From Cyrtodaria siliqua (lineage: Eukaryota > Mollusca > Bivalvia > Adapedonta > Hiatellidae), in NCBI GenBank assembly GCA_037043455.1, contig JAWPHD010011198.1:22108-86107 (forward strand): DNA of 64,000 nucleotides. Reading direction: 5' to 3'. This document shows positions 45,801 to 54,378 of the stretch, one piece after another. Position numbers and translations under genes: made by a program. Numbering within the stretch: position 1 is the first letter of the stretch; every line of letters starts with the position of its first letter. The notes under the pieces are model-generated. The model had not been told where the DNA came from and did no database searches. It was given only the letters and a program-made list of their open reading frames with translations.

Positions 45801-48647
45801 TCTGGTTTAGATAAAAACCGGTACGTATACTTTTTACGCTCTATTTCTTTCAATCAATGACCTCAGACGCACACTCTTTATCAAATAGAAATATCAAAAC
45901 TCAACACCCACACATCATCCTTTTTTCATTTTTATCGACTAAGTTATTATGATTTATGACCGGGTTTTTGAAGCATTATTAGCTTGTACGCGCTTTACAA
46001 TTTAATTCAACAAATCAGAAATCTGACGCTTGTATCCATTGATGGAGCGTTAATAGACCAGAGAGTATCTTTTTAATTTCATCCTACACAAAATATGCGA
46101 ACAACCACATTTTTAATACCGCATGAAATCAGGACCTTTTTAGTTATGTCTTTCTAGTAGTATCTACAAATCCTAATAAAACTAAAACCAATTAGCGTTG
46201 GTTGCACGCGCAGATACTTTGCTACACATTTAACGTCCAAATGTGCACGAGAACTATATGTGGAATCAGTTAGATATGCGTATATTCTTAAATTTATAAA
46301 TATAGTATAACATTTATATTCACAAAACAAGTATGCTTTTAGATTTGTAAATACTGAAAGTGGATCGCTTGGAATTAACGAACACAAACAAGGGAGAAAC
46401 ATAGCAGATTCGATTGTATTTATTCTGTTCATGAGAGGTAATGCTAGGTGCAAAATCTCTCACGCCTACTATAGCATCGCCTCAAAGTTCACGCATATTC
46501 GAATAAGCGTTTTTTTCGTCATTGTTTGAAATTCGAATAAATATTATGAATACGCATAGATTTGTAAAAAAAAAAAGCATGGTCATTACTGTTTTCTCTG
46601 TATTTAAAAGAAAACACATACTATGTCGAACAATGTCCTTATAACACCACTGACTGCCTTAAGTGTAAAATTCCGCAGATGACACCTTTGTTCAGTGGAA
46701 TGATACAATGACAGATGAACCCTGTAGTATAATGGCGCGGTGGTCATTCATAACGCTATTACTAAAAGCAGACTTGTTTGAGACTTGACCATTTCAAGTA
46801 TCGTTTAAAGTATATTGACTTTATGCTCATGTTTACACATGTTAACAGTGTGAGACGATCTTTAAAATATAAAAGATCGAACTGTATGCAAGGTTCTAAA
46901 AGGCATCCATAAACGTGAAGCTTGTTACTGGGGTCATCGAACATGCTTACATTGCACGTCGGGTTCCCTTTTATTCTGACACCATTACTTGTGTTTTCGC
47001 TGATTTTTATGTTAATGAATAACAGAATAGCATATTGCATTTTGTTTTTCGAAATTGTTTCTTTACGAGTATTAATCTATGATACTCCCGTGATGGGGTT
47101 AACGACGTTGCGTTGTAAACCTTCGCCTCTCACCGCTGCGGGTTCGAACCCCACTATGAGCTCAACTTGTCAGTGAGAAAGTGTCGATTCTTACGGATGG
47201 CGGGAGGTATATATACAGTACTGGTTCAACCCTGGAAAAATGGCGAGGTCTGCCTCTACCACAAAAAAAAAAGACCGTCATATTTATAAATGACCTAAAA
47301 TGTGCTAAAAATAACGTAAAACAACATTCTAACGAAACAGAACTATTTAATAACACTTATGTCACTGCACGGCACGTTAAAAATAGCGTCTCCGTGGCCG
47401 AATGGTTAACGACGTTGCGTTGTAAACCTTCGCTACTCGCCGCTGCGGGTTCGAATCCCACTGGGAACTCGACTTGTGAGGAAGTGTCGATTCTTACGTA
47501 TGGCGGGAGGTGTACAGTACAAAAATAACTCCAATCTACACACATTTCATGGCTACTACTACAGCTGGTAGGTAACCACCTAGCTAACAGAAATATACAA
47601 CGTTTATGACTGTATAGGGATCAACAGTGTAGATATTGAAGATTAATACACACACAGTAATGTATGCAAACATTGTGACAGATAGAAACAATAATCATCC
47701 AGGTCAAGTGTCATAAATTCCCAACTTTCTATTTAATTGACACATCCCTATCTCTCGCCACTTTGGACATCGCGAGCATCTTTGGTGGTTAAAGAGAAAT
47801 ACCGTTGACTTGAGAGAACCCTATCTTCACAACCCTTGTTGTGTGTATTGTCCTTTTCACTGTATTTTTAATTTGCTTTTCATTTGTGGTACAGAGACGG
47901 CTTTCGCTGCCATTGCGCTTGAGTGCTATGGTTTGTTAAGGACCATTTCTTTTCCTCAATTTAAGGTAACACCACACATGCTGACCTTTCATGTTCGAAG
48001 CATACATTCAGAACTTATGCAACAATGTCAACACTTGTGACATATTTAATATTTAGTTATTTTTGTCATGTATTCCAGGTCCATGCATACCGTAGCTTTA
48101 TTTTAATGTGTTTTAGTTTATGAAAACATGCGTACATCTACGCCTACTTGCCGAAAATGTAATGCTTTCAGACGTATCGATATAGTCGTTTAACCTTTGT
48201 AATTAAACATGAAATCTACATTTACTTACCGAAACGAAACACAAGCCTAGATAATGCTTAGATAATGCTAAATAAATACAATAACTTACTATGATTGAGC
48301 TCCCAGGGCTCCCAGAATCTTCCTGATCTTTTCACCACCGTAACTATTATTTCCGTTGTTGGTTTTACAGCTGCTGCAGGTGTACCGGGATTGTCCATTA
48401 ATGCTAAGTCATCATTTAAAGCCTGTACAATCCGACTAGTTTGCTTTTCATTTACGTTATTTTCCACTTCTGATTTGTCTTTAAATATATTGTTTTGATA
48501 TGATATATTAGGAGCCGTATTTGTTATGTCACTTCCGGCCGCTGATGGAGCTGATAATGGCAGACATTGAACACTTCTAAGGTATAAGACACTAATAACA
48601 ATACTGCAAAGTAAACATGCATTTCCATTTAACGATTTTAGATCCAT
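29882..48647 (-). CDS. Astacin / C-type-lectin / kringle secreted metalloprotease (ten-exon gene model)
   Basis: Exons, 5' to 3': 48647-48290, 40695-40528, 39366-39245, 38405-38285, 36965-36783, 35822-35699, 35208-35023, 33814-33569, 33090-32923, 30513-29882. All introns are GT-AG and every junction is phase-compatible. The exception to a continuous frame is one extra base inside exon 3. The product, about 768 residues, would be secreted: signal peptide, propeptide with the astacin F-x-GD-like motif (FYNGD) and a furin-type RYKR site, astacin catalytic domain with all zinc ligands and four cysteines, long-form CTLD, one six-cysteine kringle, then a basic tail of about 165 residues. Astacins cleave extracellular proteins; lectin and kringle modules usually give substrate or surface binding. 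That the astacin-CTLD part and the kringle part are one gene is inferred from phase, strand and the 478-bp spacing. The alternative is two adjacent genes with a stop at 33531. Introns hold several SINEs and foldbacks. Confidence 0.7.
30514..32240 (-). repeat. 45-bp minisatellite in last intron; units resemble 3' splice sites
   Basis: About 38 head-to-tail units of 45 bp, very uniform. The distal end has one 41-bp unit, and the proximal end a 25-bp spacing between the last two acceptor-like sites (30538 and 30514). On the minus strand each unit reads GTGACCACACTAACACC, then ACATACATTGTTGTTACAG, that is, a copy of the exon 10 boundary (TTATTACAG/GTGACCAC) with a CTAAC word about 32 nt before the AG. 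Because 45 is a multiple of three, long frames stay open on both strands. These are not genes. Confidence 0.9.
32923..33090 (-). CDS. Exon 9: first half of kringle
   Basis: After ATTCACAG: KCIPGGYKDSRDYRGTLDHT, then GITCQKWSSQYPHAH, the 'C....Y.G....T..G..CQ.W....PH.H' half of a kringle, with cysteines 1 and 2. It ends GL-G/GTAGAT in phase 1. Introns in the middle of kringles are usual. Confidence 0.9.
33246..33491 (-). mobile_element. tRNA-like SINE, copy in intron 8
   Basis: Minus-strand copy with head (TTGGCCAAATGG, GGGTTCGACTCC-type B box), conserved body (GTGTCGATTCTTACGGATGG, TACAGTACTGGTTCTACCCA) and a tail ending near the TTTGTTCGTTTG complement. It fills most of the 478-bp intron between exons 8 and 9. 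Confidence 0.8.
33569..33814 (-). CDS. Exon 8: C-terminal half of CTLD
   Basis: After TTTTCAG: WRTAGRLVNGTFKWFMGD (the 'WiGl...G.W.W.dG' segment), WKKGQPSS where EPN/QPD normally sits, then MTWQGVW and the closing AYAFICE. The inner cysteine pair of CTLDs (around MALVL and after TWQGVW) is missing on both sides. The best donor is AAAC/GTAAGC at 33569, phase 1, which joins the kringle exon in frame. Reading through instead gives 12 more codons and a stop at 33531. Confidence 0.85.
33833..33914. repeat. (TAA)n microsatellite in intron 7
   Basis: About 25 ATA/TAA triplets with a short interruption near 33870-33890. It lies 19 nt upstream of the exon 8 acceptor, within polypyrimidine-tract distance on the transcribed strand (TTATTATTATT). 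Confidence 0.95.
34114..34224. repeat. 96-bp palindrome in intron 7
   Basis: CTACACCTCGGAGG at 34114 pairs with CCTCCGAGGTGTAG ending at 34209. Pairing runs through ACATGTAAT and GGTGGTGGTAAACC to the centre. The outer 15 bp are repeated once more to 34224. A MITE or hairpin. Confidence 0.8.
35023..35208 (-). CDS. Exon 7: N-terminal half of CTLD
   Basis: CPEGWKKNGRSCYKF (the N-terminal hairpin disulfide of long-form C-type lectin domains), ALRHCEKLNSKLLVI (first core cysteine and second helix), then SREDVYIKRYL. 186 bp, phase 1 to phase 1, donor G/GTTTGT, acceptor TATGCAG. Confidence 0.9.
35482..35642 (+). mobile_element. tRNA-like SINE, truncated copy in intron 6
   Basis: Starts within the head (GCTTCTCGCCGCTGTGGGTTTCAATCCCAC region), then GTCGATTCTTACAGATGGCG, TACAGTACTGGTTCTACTCT, and TCATATATGGCC. 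Antisense to the gene and only 57 bp from exon 6. Confidence 0.75.
35699..35822 (-). CDS. Exon 6: end of astacin domain
   Basis: After CCTTCAG: KIGQRDALSTIDIAQLRDMY then NC, the usual 'iGqr..LS..Di...n.lY.C' end, supplying the fourth cysteine. A short acidic linker (NDKEDDNVT) follows. 124 bp, donor C/GTAAGA, phase 1. Confidence 0.95.
35937..36312. repeat. Foldback of GCTAAAGGTAACAA words in intron 5
   Basis: The left arm, 35937-36082, repeats (CC)GCTAAAGGTAACAA about seven times. The right arm, 36165-36312, repeats the complement TTGTTACCTTTAGCGG about seven times. The central 80 bp are unique. The outer ends, GTAACAACGCCAAAGG and CTTTAGCGTTGTTAC, also pair. Confidence 0.85.
36783..36965 (-). 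CDS. Exon 5: astacin Met-turn exon
   Basis: Starts ARPDRDEYVQI directly after exon 4's HEQ, matching the family 'HEQsRpDRd.YV' block. It contains YDYESVMHYS, the Met-turn with the tyrosine that can ligate zinc. 61 codons, phase 0 at both ends, acceptor CACAG, donor AAG/GTACGG. Confidence 0.95.
38285..38405 (-). CDS. Exon 4: astacin zinc-binding exon
   Basis: Begins after TTTCAAACAG with GCWSNVG (second cysteine), then SGCERVG (third cysteine) and the catalytic HEISHALGFWHE: three zinc histidines and the general-base Glu. It ends HEQ/GTGTGT in phase 0. 121 bp. The whole consensus is intact. Confidence 0.95.
39245..39366 (-). CDS. Exon 3: astacin N-terminal lobe, with one-base frameshift
   Basis: Encodes KKAIKSIQNNTCIRFR in one frame and RDEDYIRFISEPG in the next, both clearly astacin (the 'NTCIRF...DYI.....GC' stretch). 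The two frames meet at a run of eight A (plus strand T at 39286-39293). Seven would keep the frame; eight lead to TGA four codons later. The 122-bp length also disagrees with the phases of exons 2 and 4, which require 121. Either a homopolymer error in the assembly or an inactivating mutation. Confidence 0.85.
40006..40126. repeat. 121-bp TIR hairpin in intron 2
   Basis: ATGGGTATCCGGTGAAGATAGG...TTCCAACCC pairs with GGGTTGGAA...CCCTATC..GAATACCCAT, with a few mismatches. MITE-like, no coding potential. A second weaker inverted pair (TTCTTGCATATC / GGTATGCAAGAA) follows to about 40312. Confidence 0.65.
40528..40695 (-). CDS. Exon 2: activation segment and start of astacin domain
   Basis: Begins after TTTATGCAG. 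It contains VFYNGDIIL, the equivalent of the family FxGD aspartate switch that blocks the zinc in the proenzyme. A RYKR furin-type site follows, then IWKGGVVPFVF, the usual 'W..G.VPY' start of the mature astacin domain. 168 bp, phase 1 at both ends, donor T/GTAAGT. Confidence 0.85.
41302..41757 (+). mobile_element. MITE (GGTCTCACACC family), complete copy in intron 1
   Basis: Perfect terminal inverted repeat GGTCTCACACC / GGTGTGAGACC, 13 bp if the outer A/T is counted, with TAAA on both sides as a possible 4-bp target duplication. 456 bp. The sister copy at 20543-20943 lacks the left end. No transposase. Confidence 0.8.
41967..42100. repeat. 134-bp palindrome in intron 1
   Basis: TTATGGACTTTTCAGCTGTT at the left pairs with AACAGCTGAAAAGTCCATAA at the right. 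Pairing continues through ATACATGATGT and ATATG-ACCAAAAAATC to a short central GACCTCGG...CCTCGGTC stem. Preceded by a short tandem TTTTTTTGATATTGACCTG (41845-41940). Confidence 0.85.
42101..42861. other. Intron 1 sequence, nothing recognised
   Basis: Short open frames on the plus strand (42387-42611) show no known domain and are antisense to the gene. No exon of the astacin gene was found here. Confidence 0.35.
42862..43135. repeat. Tandem repeat, about 65-75-bp units, four copies
   Basis: GTAGCGAGCGCATTAGGGGA, AGGGTACCAGACTACTCGCT and GATATACTATCTCCG recur four times, the last unit with an inserted GGTCCCC segment. Within intron 1. Confidence 0.85.
43436..43506 (+). repeat. tRNA-like SINE head or tRNA relic
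   Basis: GGCCGTGGCCTAATGGTTAG (A-box-like) and ATTCAAATCCC (weak B box) in tRNA spacing, followed by a T-run that could stop RNA polymerase III. The acceptor stem is not convincing, so this is not called a functional tRNA. Confidence 0.45.
43507..45410. other. Intron 1 sequence, nothing recognised
   Basis: AT-rich. Frames at 44228-44428 and 44804-45040 have no recognisable domain and were not called. Confidence 0.35.
45411..45604 (+). mobile_element. tRNA-like SINE copy, intron 1
   Basis: Lacks the A-box part of the head. It retains CGCTGCGGGTTCGAATCCCA, GAAGTGTCGATTCTTAAGGA, CTACCCAGGAAAAGTGGGTG and the TGACGTAAAACACCATACAA tail with CAAACAAAC. Confidence 0.8.
45605..47092. other. Intron 1 sequence, nothing certain
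   Basis: No exon seen. At about 46450-46500, CTCTCACGCCTACTATAGC...GTTCACG faintly resembles the left end of the GGTCTCACACC MITE and may be a decayed solo end. Confidence 0.3.
47093..47340 (+). mobile_element. tRNA-like SINE copy, intron 1
   Basis: Head from GTTAACGACGTTGCG, B box GGGTTCGAACCCC, then body and tail as in the other copies. 5' end slightly truncated. Confidence 0.8.
47387..47520 (+). mobile_element. tRNA-like SINE copy with intact head, intron 1
   Basis: Complete head: CGTCTCCGTGGCCGAATGGT (A box), GTTGCGTTGTAAACC, then GGTTCGAATCCCA (B box). It stops abruptly after GGAGGTGTACAGTAC, so the 3' part is missing. Confidence 0.8.
48290..48647 (-). CDS. Exon 1: signal peptide and propeptide
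   Basis: The ATG at 48647 sits in AAAACATGG, with an in-frame TAA 6 nt upstream. The first 28 or so residues are a signal peptide: a hydrophobic core (ACLLCSIVISVLYL) then SVQC as a likely cleavage region. The remainder is a poorly conserved propeptide. The exon ends CATA/GTAAGT at 48290 in phase 1, matching exon 2. Reading +1 near the end also gives a plausible open peptide, but that frame has stops upstream and creates TAG at the junction, so I kept the first frame. The 7.6-kb intron that follows could hide further exons. Confidence 0.7.
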
Positions 48648-49707
48648 GTTTTATCTCCAAAAGTCACGAACGATGCAAACACATTAATGATAAGTTGTTT
48701 GTTTGTAATTTTTTAATGAAAAATAATCCAGAAATGCCGGTATGTTTCAATTCACAGGTTTATCTATTCAGACTGTCAAATGAATAAAAAATGACCGTAT
48801 CCTTAATATATCTTGGCATATAGATCGTATAGCATTGACAACTGTACCACATTTAATACGGTATCATACACTTGCATAGGGGCATGTCAAACAGGATTAT
48901 AGAGCGAATAGAGGTTATAATACGTATTTATACCCCAAAATAAACATACGAAGTATGATGTCATAATAGGTTTGGGATAGTATGGGCTAGGTGAAGGACC
49001 GCTTATTGTCATGGATATTTATTTACTTGTCAAATTAACAAAACCACATAGAAAATTCTTTTAGATAGTTGCGCCATTTAATTTGAGGCAAATGTACTAC
49101 TGTTAAGTATTTAAATACATGATTGTGATTGTAGAATGTTTTATACGAGTAAATGAACTATTGAACAATGTCCCTATCCCGCCATCAACGCGCAATTTTT
49201 TCAATAGATGTGCACCGTAGCTAAATCTACTGACGACGAGGTATATCATTTATATAGCTTATACATATTTTGATACAAACTATATAGTCAAATATAAACG
49301 GCTTAAACTAGTCAAGCCAAGCCCCAAGACCGGCAGGTCAAATTAAAAGTTACCAACTCCTAATTCTTGTTACGCATATTCAATGACGAGTATTTTAAGA
49401 ACCCGTGAATAAAACCTATGCTTTCAATCGGCACATATACATTATTATATGACCTGAACACCTGGAAAGAGTTTTGATTAACGGCTTTGTAATGTAATTT
49501 TGCCGTTATCTGGCGGGTTAAGTTTCTTTAATGCGCATGCATAGTAAAAGATGTAATGACAGTCAACGCATGTATAATTTGTTTCGTTGAAAATAGTTCA
49601 GTTATATGTTCGTGATTATTAAATTGAAACGCATACTTTACATAACTGACTTAACGTAAGTGTATACTCAATCTTGTATACGGCCATGTAGATATAATGT
49701 AGCTAAG
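48648..49707. other. Upstream region of the astacin-kringle gene
   Basis: AT-rich, without repeats I recognise. It should hold the promoter and 5' UTR of the minus-strand gene, but no TATA or initiator element can be assigned with confidence. Confidence 0.35.
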
Positions 49708-49958
49708 TTGCCTCCGTGGTCGAGGGATTACCGACGTTGCGTTGTAAACCTTCTAGCCTCTCACCGCTGGGGGTTCGAATCCCACTGGGAGCTCAGCTTG
49801 TACGTGAGGAATTGTTGATTCTTACGGATGGCGGGAGGTGTATACAGTACTGGTTCTACCCAGGAATAAGTGGATGGTCTGCCTCCACCACAAAAAAAAT
49901 CGACGATCATATATGGCCTTACATGTGCTAAAAATGACGTAAAACAACAAACAAACTT
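49708..49958 (+). mobile_element. tRNA-like SINE, full-length copy
   Basis: TTGCCTCCGTGGTCGAGGGA (A-box region), TTGCGTTGTAAACCTTC, GGGTTCGAATCCCAC (B box), body with GATTCTTACGGATGGCGGGA, TACAGTACTGGTTCTACCCA, and tail TGACGTAAAACAACAAACAA. About 250 bp, the best reference copy here. Confidence 0.85.
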
Positions 49959-50427
49959 TATAGAATATAACGAACTCGGCGCTACATAGTCTACATCATC
50001 TTTTATTAAGCTATGTATGCACATGTATCCAAATCAACGGATATCAAATGCATTCCTCTTGGTACCTAACAGTCACAGAAGTTGACCAAAAACATGCGCC
50101 ATAATACGCCATTAAAGAGCCGATGAGACAACATACCGTTGTCCAATGGAGGATATGTTTTTGTCATTAACACACAAGAGACTATGAGCGAATTGAATAA
50201 AAAAATGAAACGATTTTTTAATACGTACCGATACACAACATATCAAAGGTAAAATTTCGAAAGCGGCCTAAAAGGGAGATGAGATAAATGATAAAGTTTC
50301 AGATCATAAATGACAACTCCAGGGAACAAACCCACCTGGTGCAGAGGTCTGCAGCTCGAAAGCGTATGACATCTTCCTGAGCTACCCCCACCCCCACCCC
50401 CCACCCCCACCCCCCTCACCACCACCA

Positions 50428-50461
<34 letters not shown>

Positions 50462-52079
50462 CACACAAACAAACAACGAATTGTATTTAGCTACACTCAT
50501 TGCTTGATTAATTATACTGCAACGAAGAGTTAAAAAAAAAAACCTAGCAAGAACGATTGAAGTTCAAAAAAATGTCCACCATTACGGCAGAGCTGGATTT
50601 CCACTACCGACCGAATCTGCTTTCGATTTCATCGGCTCCTGAGAAAGTTTTCATTGCTGTAGATAGTAAATTATTGGAGCATTTTAACGAATCTTTTCGG
50701 TATTTGTCATGTTGAAATTGTGATTTATTGTTTTTTGCTTATATGGAAATGAGTGTATGCATATAATAGGTTGGTATCTCAGTTTTCATTTTTTTTAAAT
50801 TCAGGAGACAAGTTCTTTCTTAGAAGATACATGGCCCCCACGTTTCTGTAGATATTTTTGGCAATATATGTCTCTTTTTTCATGAGAATGTAAGTTATTC
50901 ATATTTAAAATAGTCCTATACTCAGTTGCAACAGGAACTGGACACTTTGAAAATTTTACTTTACACCCTATCCTCTTTATCAAGCGACAGTCCCTTAATG
51001 ATTTGATCTATTGAAAAACATATTGACAATGAAATGATAAAAAAGTTTGGTACCAAACATGGCATATTCGTTTTGGAATTTGTCAATTTAATTCTAAAAA
51101 AACCCTTTACACAATTAAATGTAAACAAAACTCAGTGTCCACTTTCTTTTGCAACTGAGTATAGATATGAATCACTGTGAATGTTTCTTTATGACGTCGT
51201 CTTAAATTTCAGCTGAAAATATCGATTAAATGACTTCCGGTCACGAATGTGCTATATTCTTACAATCTTGCTTTTGTATGCATACAGATTAGAAAAACTT
51301 ATTTTGATGATATTTGTAAATAATAACCTGCTGTTGATTTCATTTTAGTTATAAATGAAGTTTGCTGTTTATTTATATGATTTGTAACTTTCACCTTCTG
51401 TTACAATGGGTGTAAGCGTGACCTAAGTCATTTATATATTACTGTTACACTGAATTGTCCGTAATTAACCGGATATGCATCACCGTAATTGATTAATGAG
51501 TTATAATTAGTTTGAAGGAATTAGGAAGTGACTTAATGAGAAAGTCCTGTTAGTCATTTTACTAATTGCCATTCTGGTGTGGCCCTTCAGGTATACATTA
51601 CAATCGCAACTTCGGTAATCGGTAAATTCGGATTACTTGGTAAAGGATTTTAAATATCGTGGGTCTAATCACCACGGGTTGAATTTTTGTCATATTATTA
51701 CGCTAAATTAGTATTTTCACTGGGTAGCGGAAGTTCCGATTGGTATACATTACAATGGTAGGTTAAATAAGCCATACACCACATTGCGGTTTTAATGCCA
51801 ATGACCAATAGGGCAAATTCGACAAGACTAGTTGTGTTTATATTTCGCTTTATGTAAATACTTATTAAATAAACAAAAATATGTTGTTTTCTCGTCAGGA
51901 AATTTATTGTACTGTTTTGTTGTTTATTCCCAATGAAAACACTCGTAGTTGTAATACGCTCTAAGTCGATAAACAAAACGTTTCTGTTTGTTTGTTAATA
52001 CCATTTAAATGTCCTGGGAGTTACTCTATCAGCGCTGAATATAGATAGGCTGCCATACGAATATCTAATGCATCTAACA
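49959..52079. other. Intergenic, one microsatellite
   Basis: No gene recognised. 50383-50462 is a C-rich tract (CCCCCACCCCC repeats, then CCA and about 14 CA dinucleotides) whose minus strand is G-quadruplex-prone. The remainder is AT-rich single-copy-looking sequence. Confidence 0.45.
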
Positions 52080-52350
52080 TAATTGACAAACTAACTTGCC
52101 CATGAATATCTAATGTAATGGACTAGATAATGAATTCTTACATAATGGGTTAGATAACTTGCCCATGAATAGCTAATGTAAAGGGCTCGATAGTTTGCCA
52201 ATAAATATCTAACGTAATTGGCTTGATAGCTTGCTCATGAATATCTAATGTAATTGTCTTGATAGACTGCCCGTGAACATCTAATGTACTGGGCTCGATA
52301 GCTTGTTCATGGATATCTAACATAGTGGGATATATGACTGGCCCATAGAG
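52080..52350. repeat. Degenerate minisatellite of about 40 bp
   Basis: Six to seven units with GCCCATGAATATCTAATGTA, then TGGGCT(C/T)GATAGCTT, diverged from one another. Confidence 0.75.
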
Positions 52351-52411
52351 ATCTACATAATGGGTAGATACATTCAACTGGTTCATATATTAACAGTTTA
52401 CTAGAATAACT

Positions 52412-52638
52412 TGACGTTGCAATGGAATATTCTCGCCTCTCAGCGCTGCGGGTTAGAATCCCACTGGGTGTTCGACTTGTAAGTGAGGACGTGTCGATTC
52501 TTACGGATGGCGGGAGGTGTACAGTACTTGTTCTACCCAGGAACAAGTGGGTGATCTACCTCCACCACAAAAAAAATCGACCGTCATATATAACCCGATA
52601 TGTATTGAAAATGTCGTAAAACACCATACAAACAAACA
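52412..52638 (+). mobile_element. tRNA-like SINE copy
   Basis: Truncated head, then GCTGCGGGTTAGAATCCCAC (B box mutated), ATTCTTACGGATGGCGGGAG, CTACCCAGGAACAAGTGGGT and the TCGTAAAACACCATACAAAC tail. Confidence 0.8.
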
Positions 52639-53315
52639 ATGATAACTTGATCAGGACAGTAGGGTGTTCCACGGAACACTTGTGTCGTCTGCCATGTGCT
52701 TATTTTAACAAGGACAATACAACCATAAAGTTTGAAAACCACGATTCACTCCTTCATGAATTATGGAAAAGGTTTTGAAAAGAAAGAACTGTATATTTTT
52801 TATGCCAAGTTATTAGCTATAGGTTCGCTTTTAGGTAAAGTTTTATGAAAAACGGCAGAACTCGAAATGAAATTTATTATTATTGGACTTGTGTAACGAC
52901 ATTCCTTCGGGAAAGATGACGATATGTGTGAAATTTCAAGAAACAGGTCAGATGCGTTTTAAGTTATGGCCAGGTATGAACTCGGTTAGGTTGCAGGTTA
53001 AAAAAAGTTTCATGAAAGGGTCATAACTCTGCCGAAATTTAAGTCTGAGTTATTGGACATGTGTTTTAGCATTCCTTGAGATAAGGTTAAACTATGTTTG
53101 AAGTTTAATGAATATAGATCAAAAACTTTTCAAGTTACGGCCAATGTTAGGTTGCATGTTAATTGTGACCGACTGTCGACGACGGACGACGTCGAAGGAC
53201 AGACTACGCCGACGAAGGACGAAACAAGTGATCCCAATGCCAAGCTACAAAACGTATCGCGTGTGTCTGTGTCGAGGTTTTACTTACGATTTAATGGATG
53301 GATGGATGAGAGGAC
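52639..53315 (+). repeat. Diverged units of GGTCATAACTC type
   Basis: Two to three units related in style to 25433-27425 (TTATGGCCAG, GGGTCATAACTCTGCC, AAGTTACGGCCA), ending in a CGACGACGGACGACGTCG-like stretch. No gene. Confidence 0.5.
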
Positions 53316-53348
53316 TAGATAGATAGATATATAGAAAGCTATCGATTG

Positions 53349-53391
<43 letters not shown>

Positions 53392-53600
53392 ATGTGAGAG
53401 AGAGAGAGAGAGAGGTTCAATTTTCAAAACATATACTCCTTAATTAATCATAGGCATTTTAATAAATAATCCAAGGATATCAAAAAACAAAAGGAATTCT
53501 ATATAAAATAACAGTTTATGTGAGGATGTACTTGAATATGTTTTAAGAAATAATATTTAATACAAAGTCTCATTTTAAAAGGAATGACTTGCCTTGGCTA
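53316..53600 (-). mobile_element. LINE 3' UTR fragment, minus strand
   Basis: 53417-53600 is the complement of the LINE 3' UTR at 24840-24990. The TAGA tail is at 53318-53330, separated from it by a (GA)n run at 53351-53414. 5'-truncated, with no coding part. Confidence 0.75.
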
Positions 53601-53664
53601 AAACTGAACCAAACATTTTATATCAATTCAGTTGTACAACACTCGGCACAACATATAAGCAGAC

Positions 53665-54248
53665 TATGGTGGCTGATATGTGCCATCTCGTCTTTTCGTT
53701 ATTTCGCCGCGAAATAACGCCGAGCGAAAAGACGCCGGGCGAAAAGACCCCGGGCGAAATAACGAAAAGACGAAAAAACGCCGAACGAAATAACGAAAAG
53801 ACGAAAAAACGCCGAGCGAAAAGACGACAAATAGTCGAAACGCCGGGCGAAAAAACGACAAGACGAGAAACCGGCACGCGAAAATACGACGTTTTATATA
53901 TTTAAATTCTCGTTATTTTGTGTGAAGTTTTTTCGTTTTTTCGTTATTTCGCCCAGCGTTTTTTCGTTATTTCGCCCGGCGTCTTTTCGCTCGGCGTTTT
54001 TTCGTCATTTCGCATGGCGTCTTTTCGCCCGGCGTTATTTCGCGTGGCGTCTTTTCGCCCGGCGTCTTTTCGCGTGGCGTTATTTCGCTCGGCGTTTTTT
54101 CGTCTTTTCGCATGGCGTCTTTTAGCCCGGCGTTATTTCGCGTGGCGTCTTTTCGCCCGGCGTTATTTCACGTGGCGTTTTTTCGCCCGGCGTTATTTCG
54201 CTCGGCGTTTTTTCGTCTTTTCGCATGGCGTCTTTTCGCCCGGCGTCT
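53665..54248. mobile_element. Foldback element with CGCCGGGCGAAA words, incomplete copy
   Basis: Starts with TATGGTGGCTGATATGTGCC as in 59332. The left arm to about 53895 is made of CGCC(G/A)(G/A)GCGAAA and TAACGAAAAGACG words. The right arm from about 53930 has the complementary words TTTTCGCCCGGCG and TTATTTCG. The right terminal repeat is missing: the arm stops at CGGCGTCTGTAACC. The RAS/FR-rich frames on both strands are shadows of these words. Confidence 0.7.
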
Positions 54249-54378
54249 GTAACCTGTAACCACTTTTATTCACAGAAACGAAAACATATTTAATTGGAGA
54301 AAATAAACAAACCTTTGGTCGTCTGAGTTCTTGGAAAGAAGAGATTCGTTTAACGTTTTTATGCAATACACCATGCAC

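Noticed and set aside
48258..48360. Alternative +1 frame at the end of exon 1 (GGEKIRKILGALGAQS)
   Set aside because: It looks protein-like, but has in-frame TGA TGA upstream and would create TAG at the exon 1-2 junction, while the first frame is phase-compatible.
53664..54259. Arg/Phe/Ala-rich frames (113, 103, 84 codons)
   Set aside because: Word-array shadows present in several frames and both strands.
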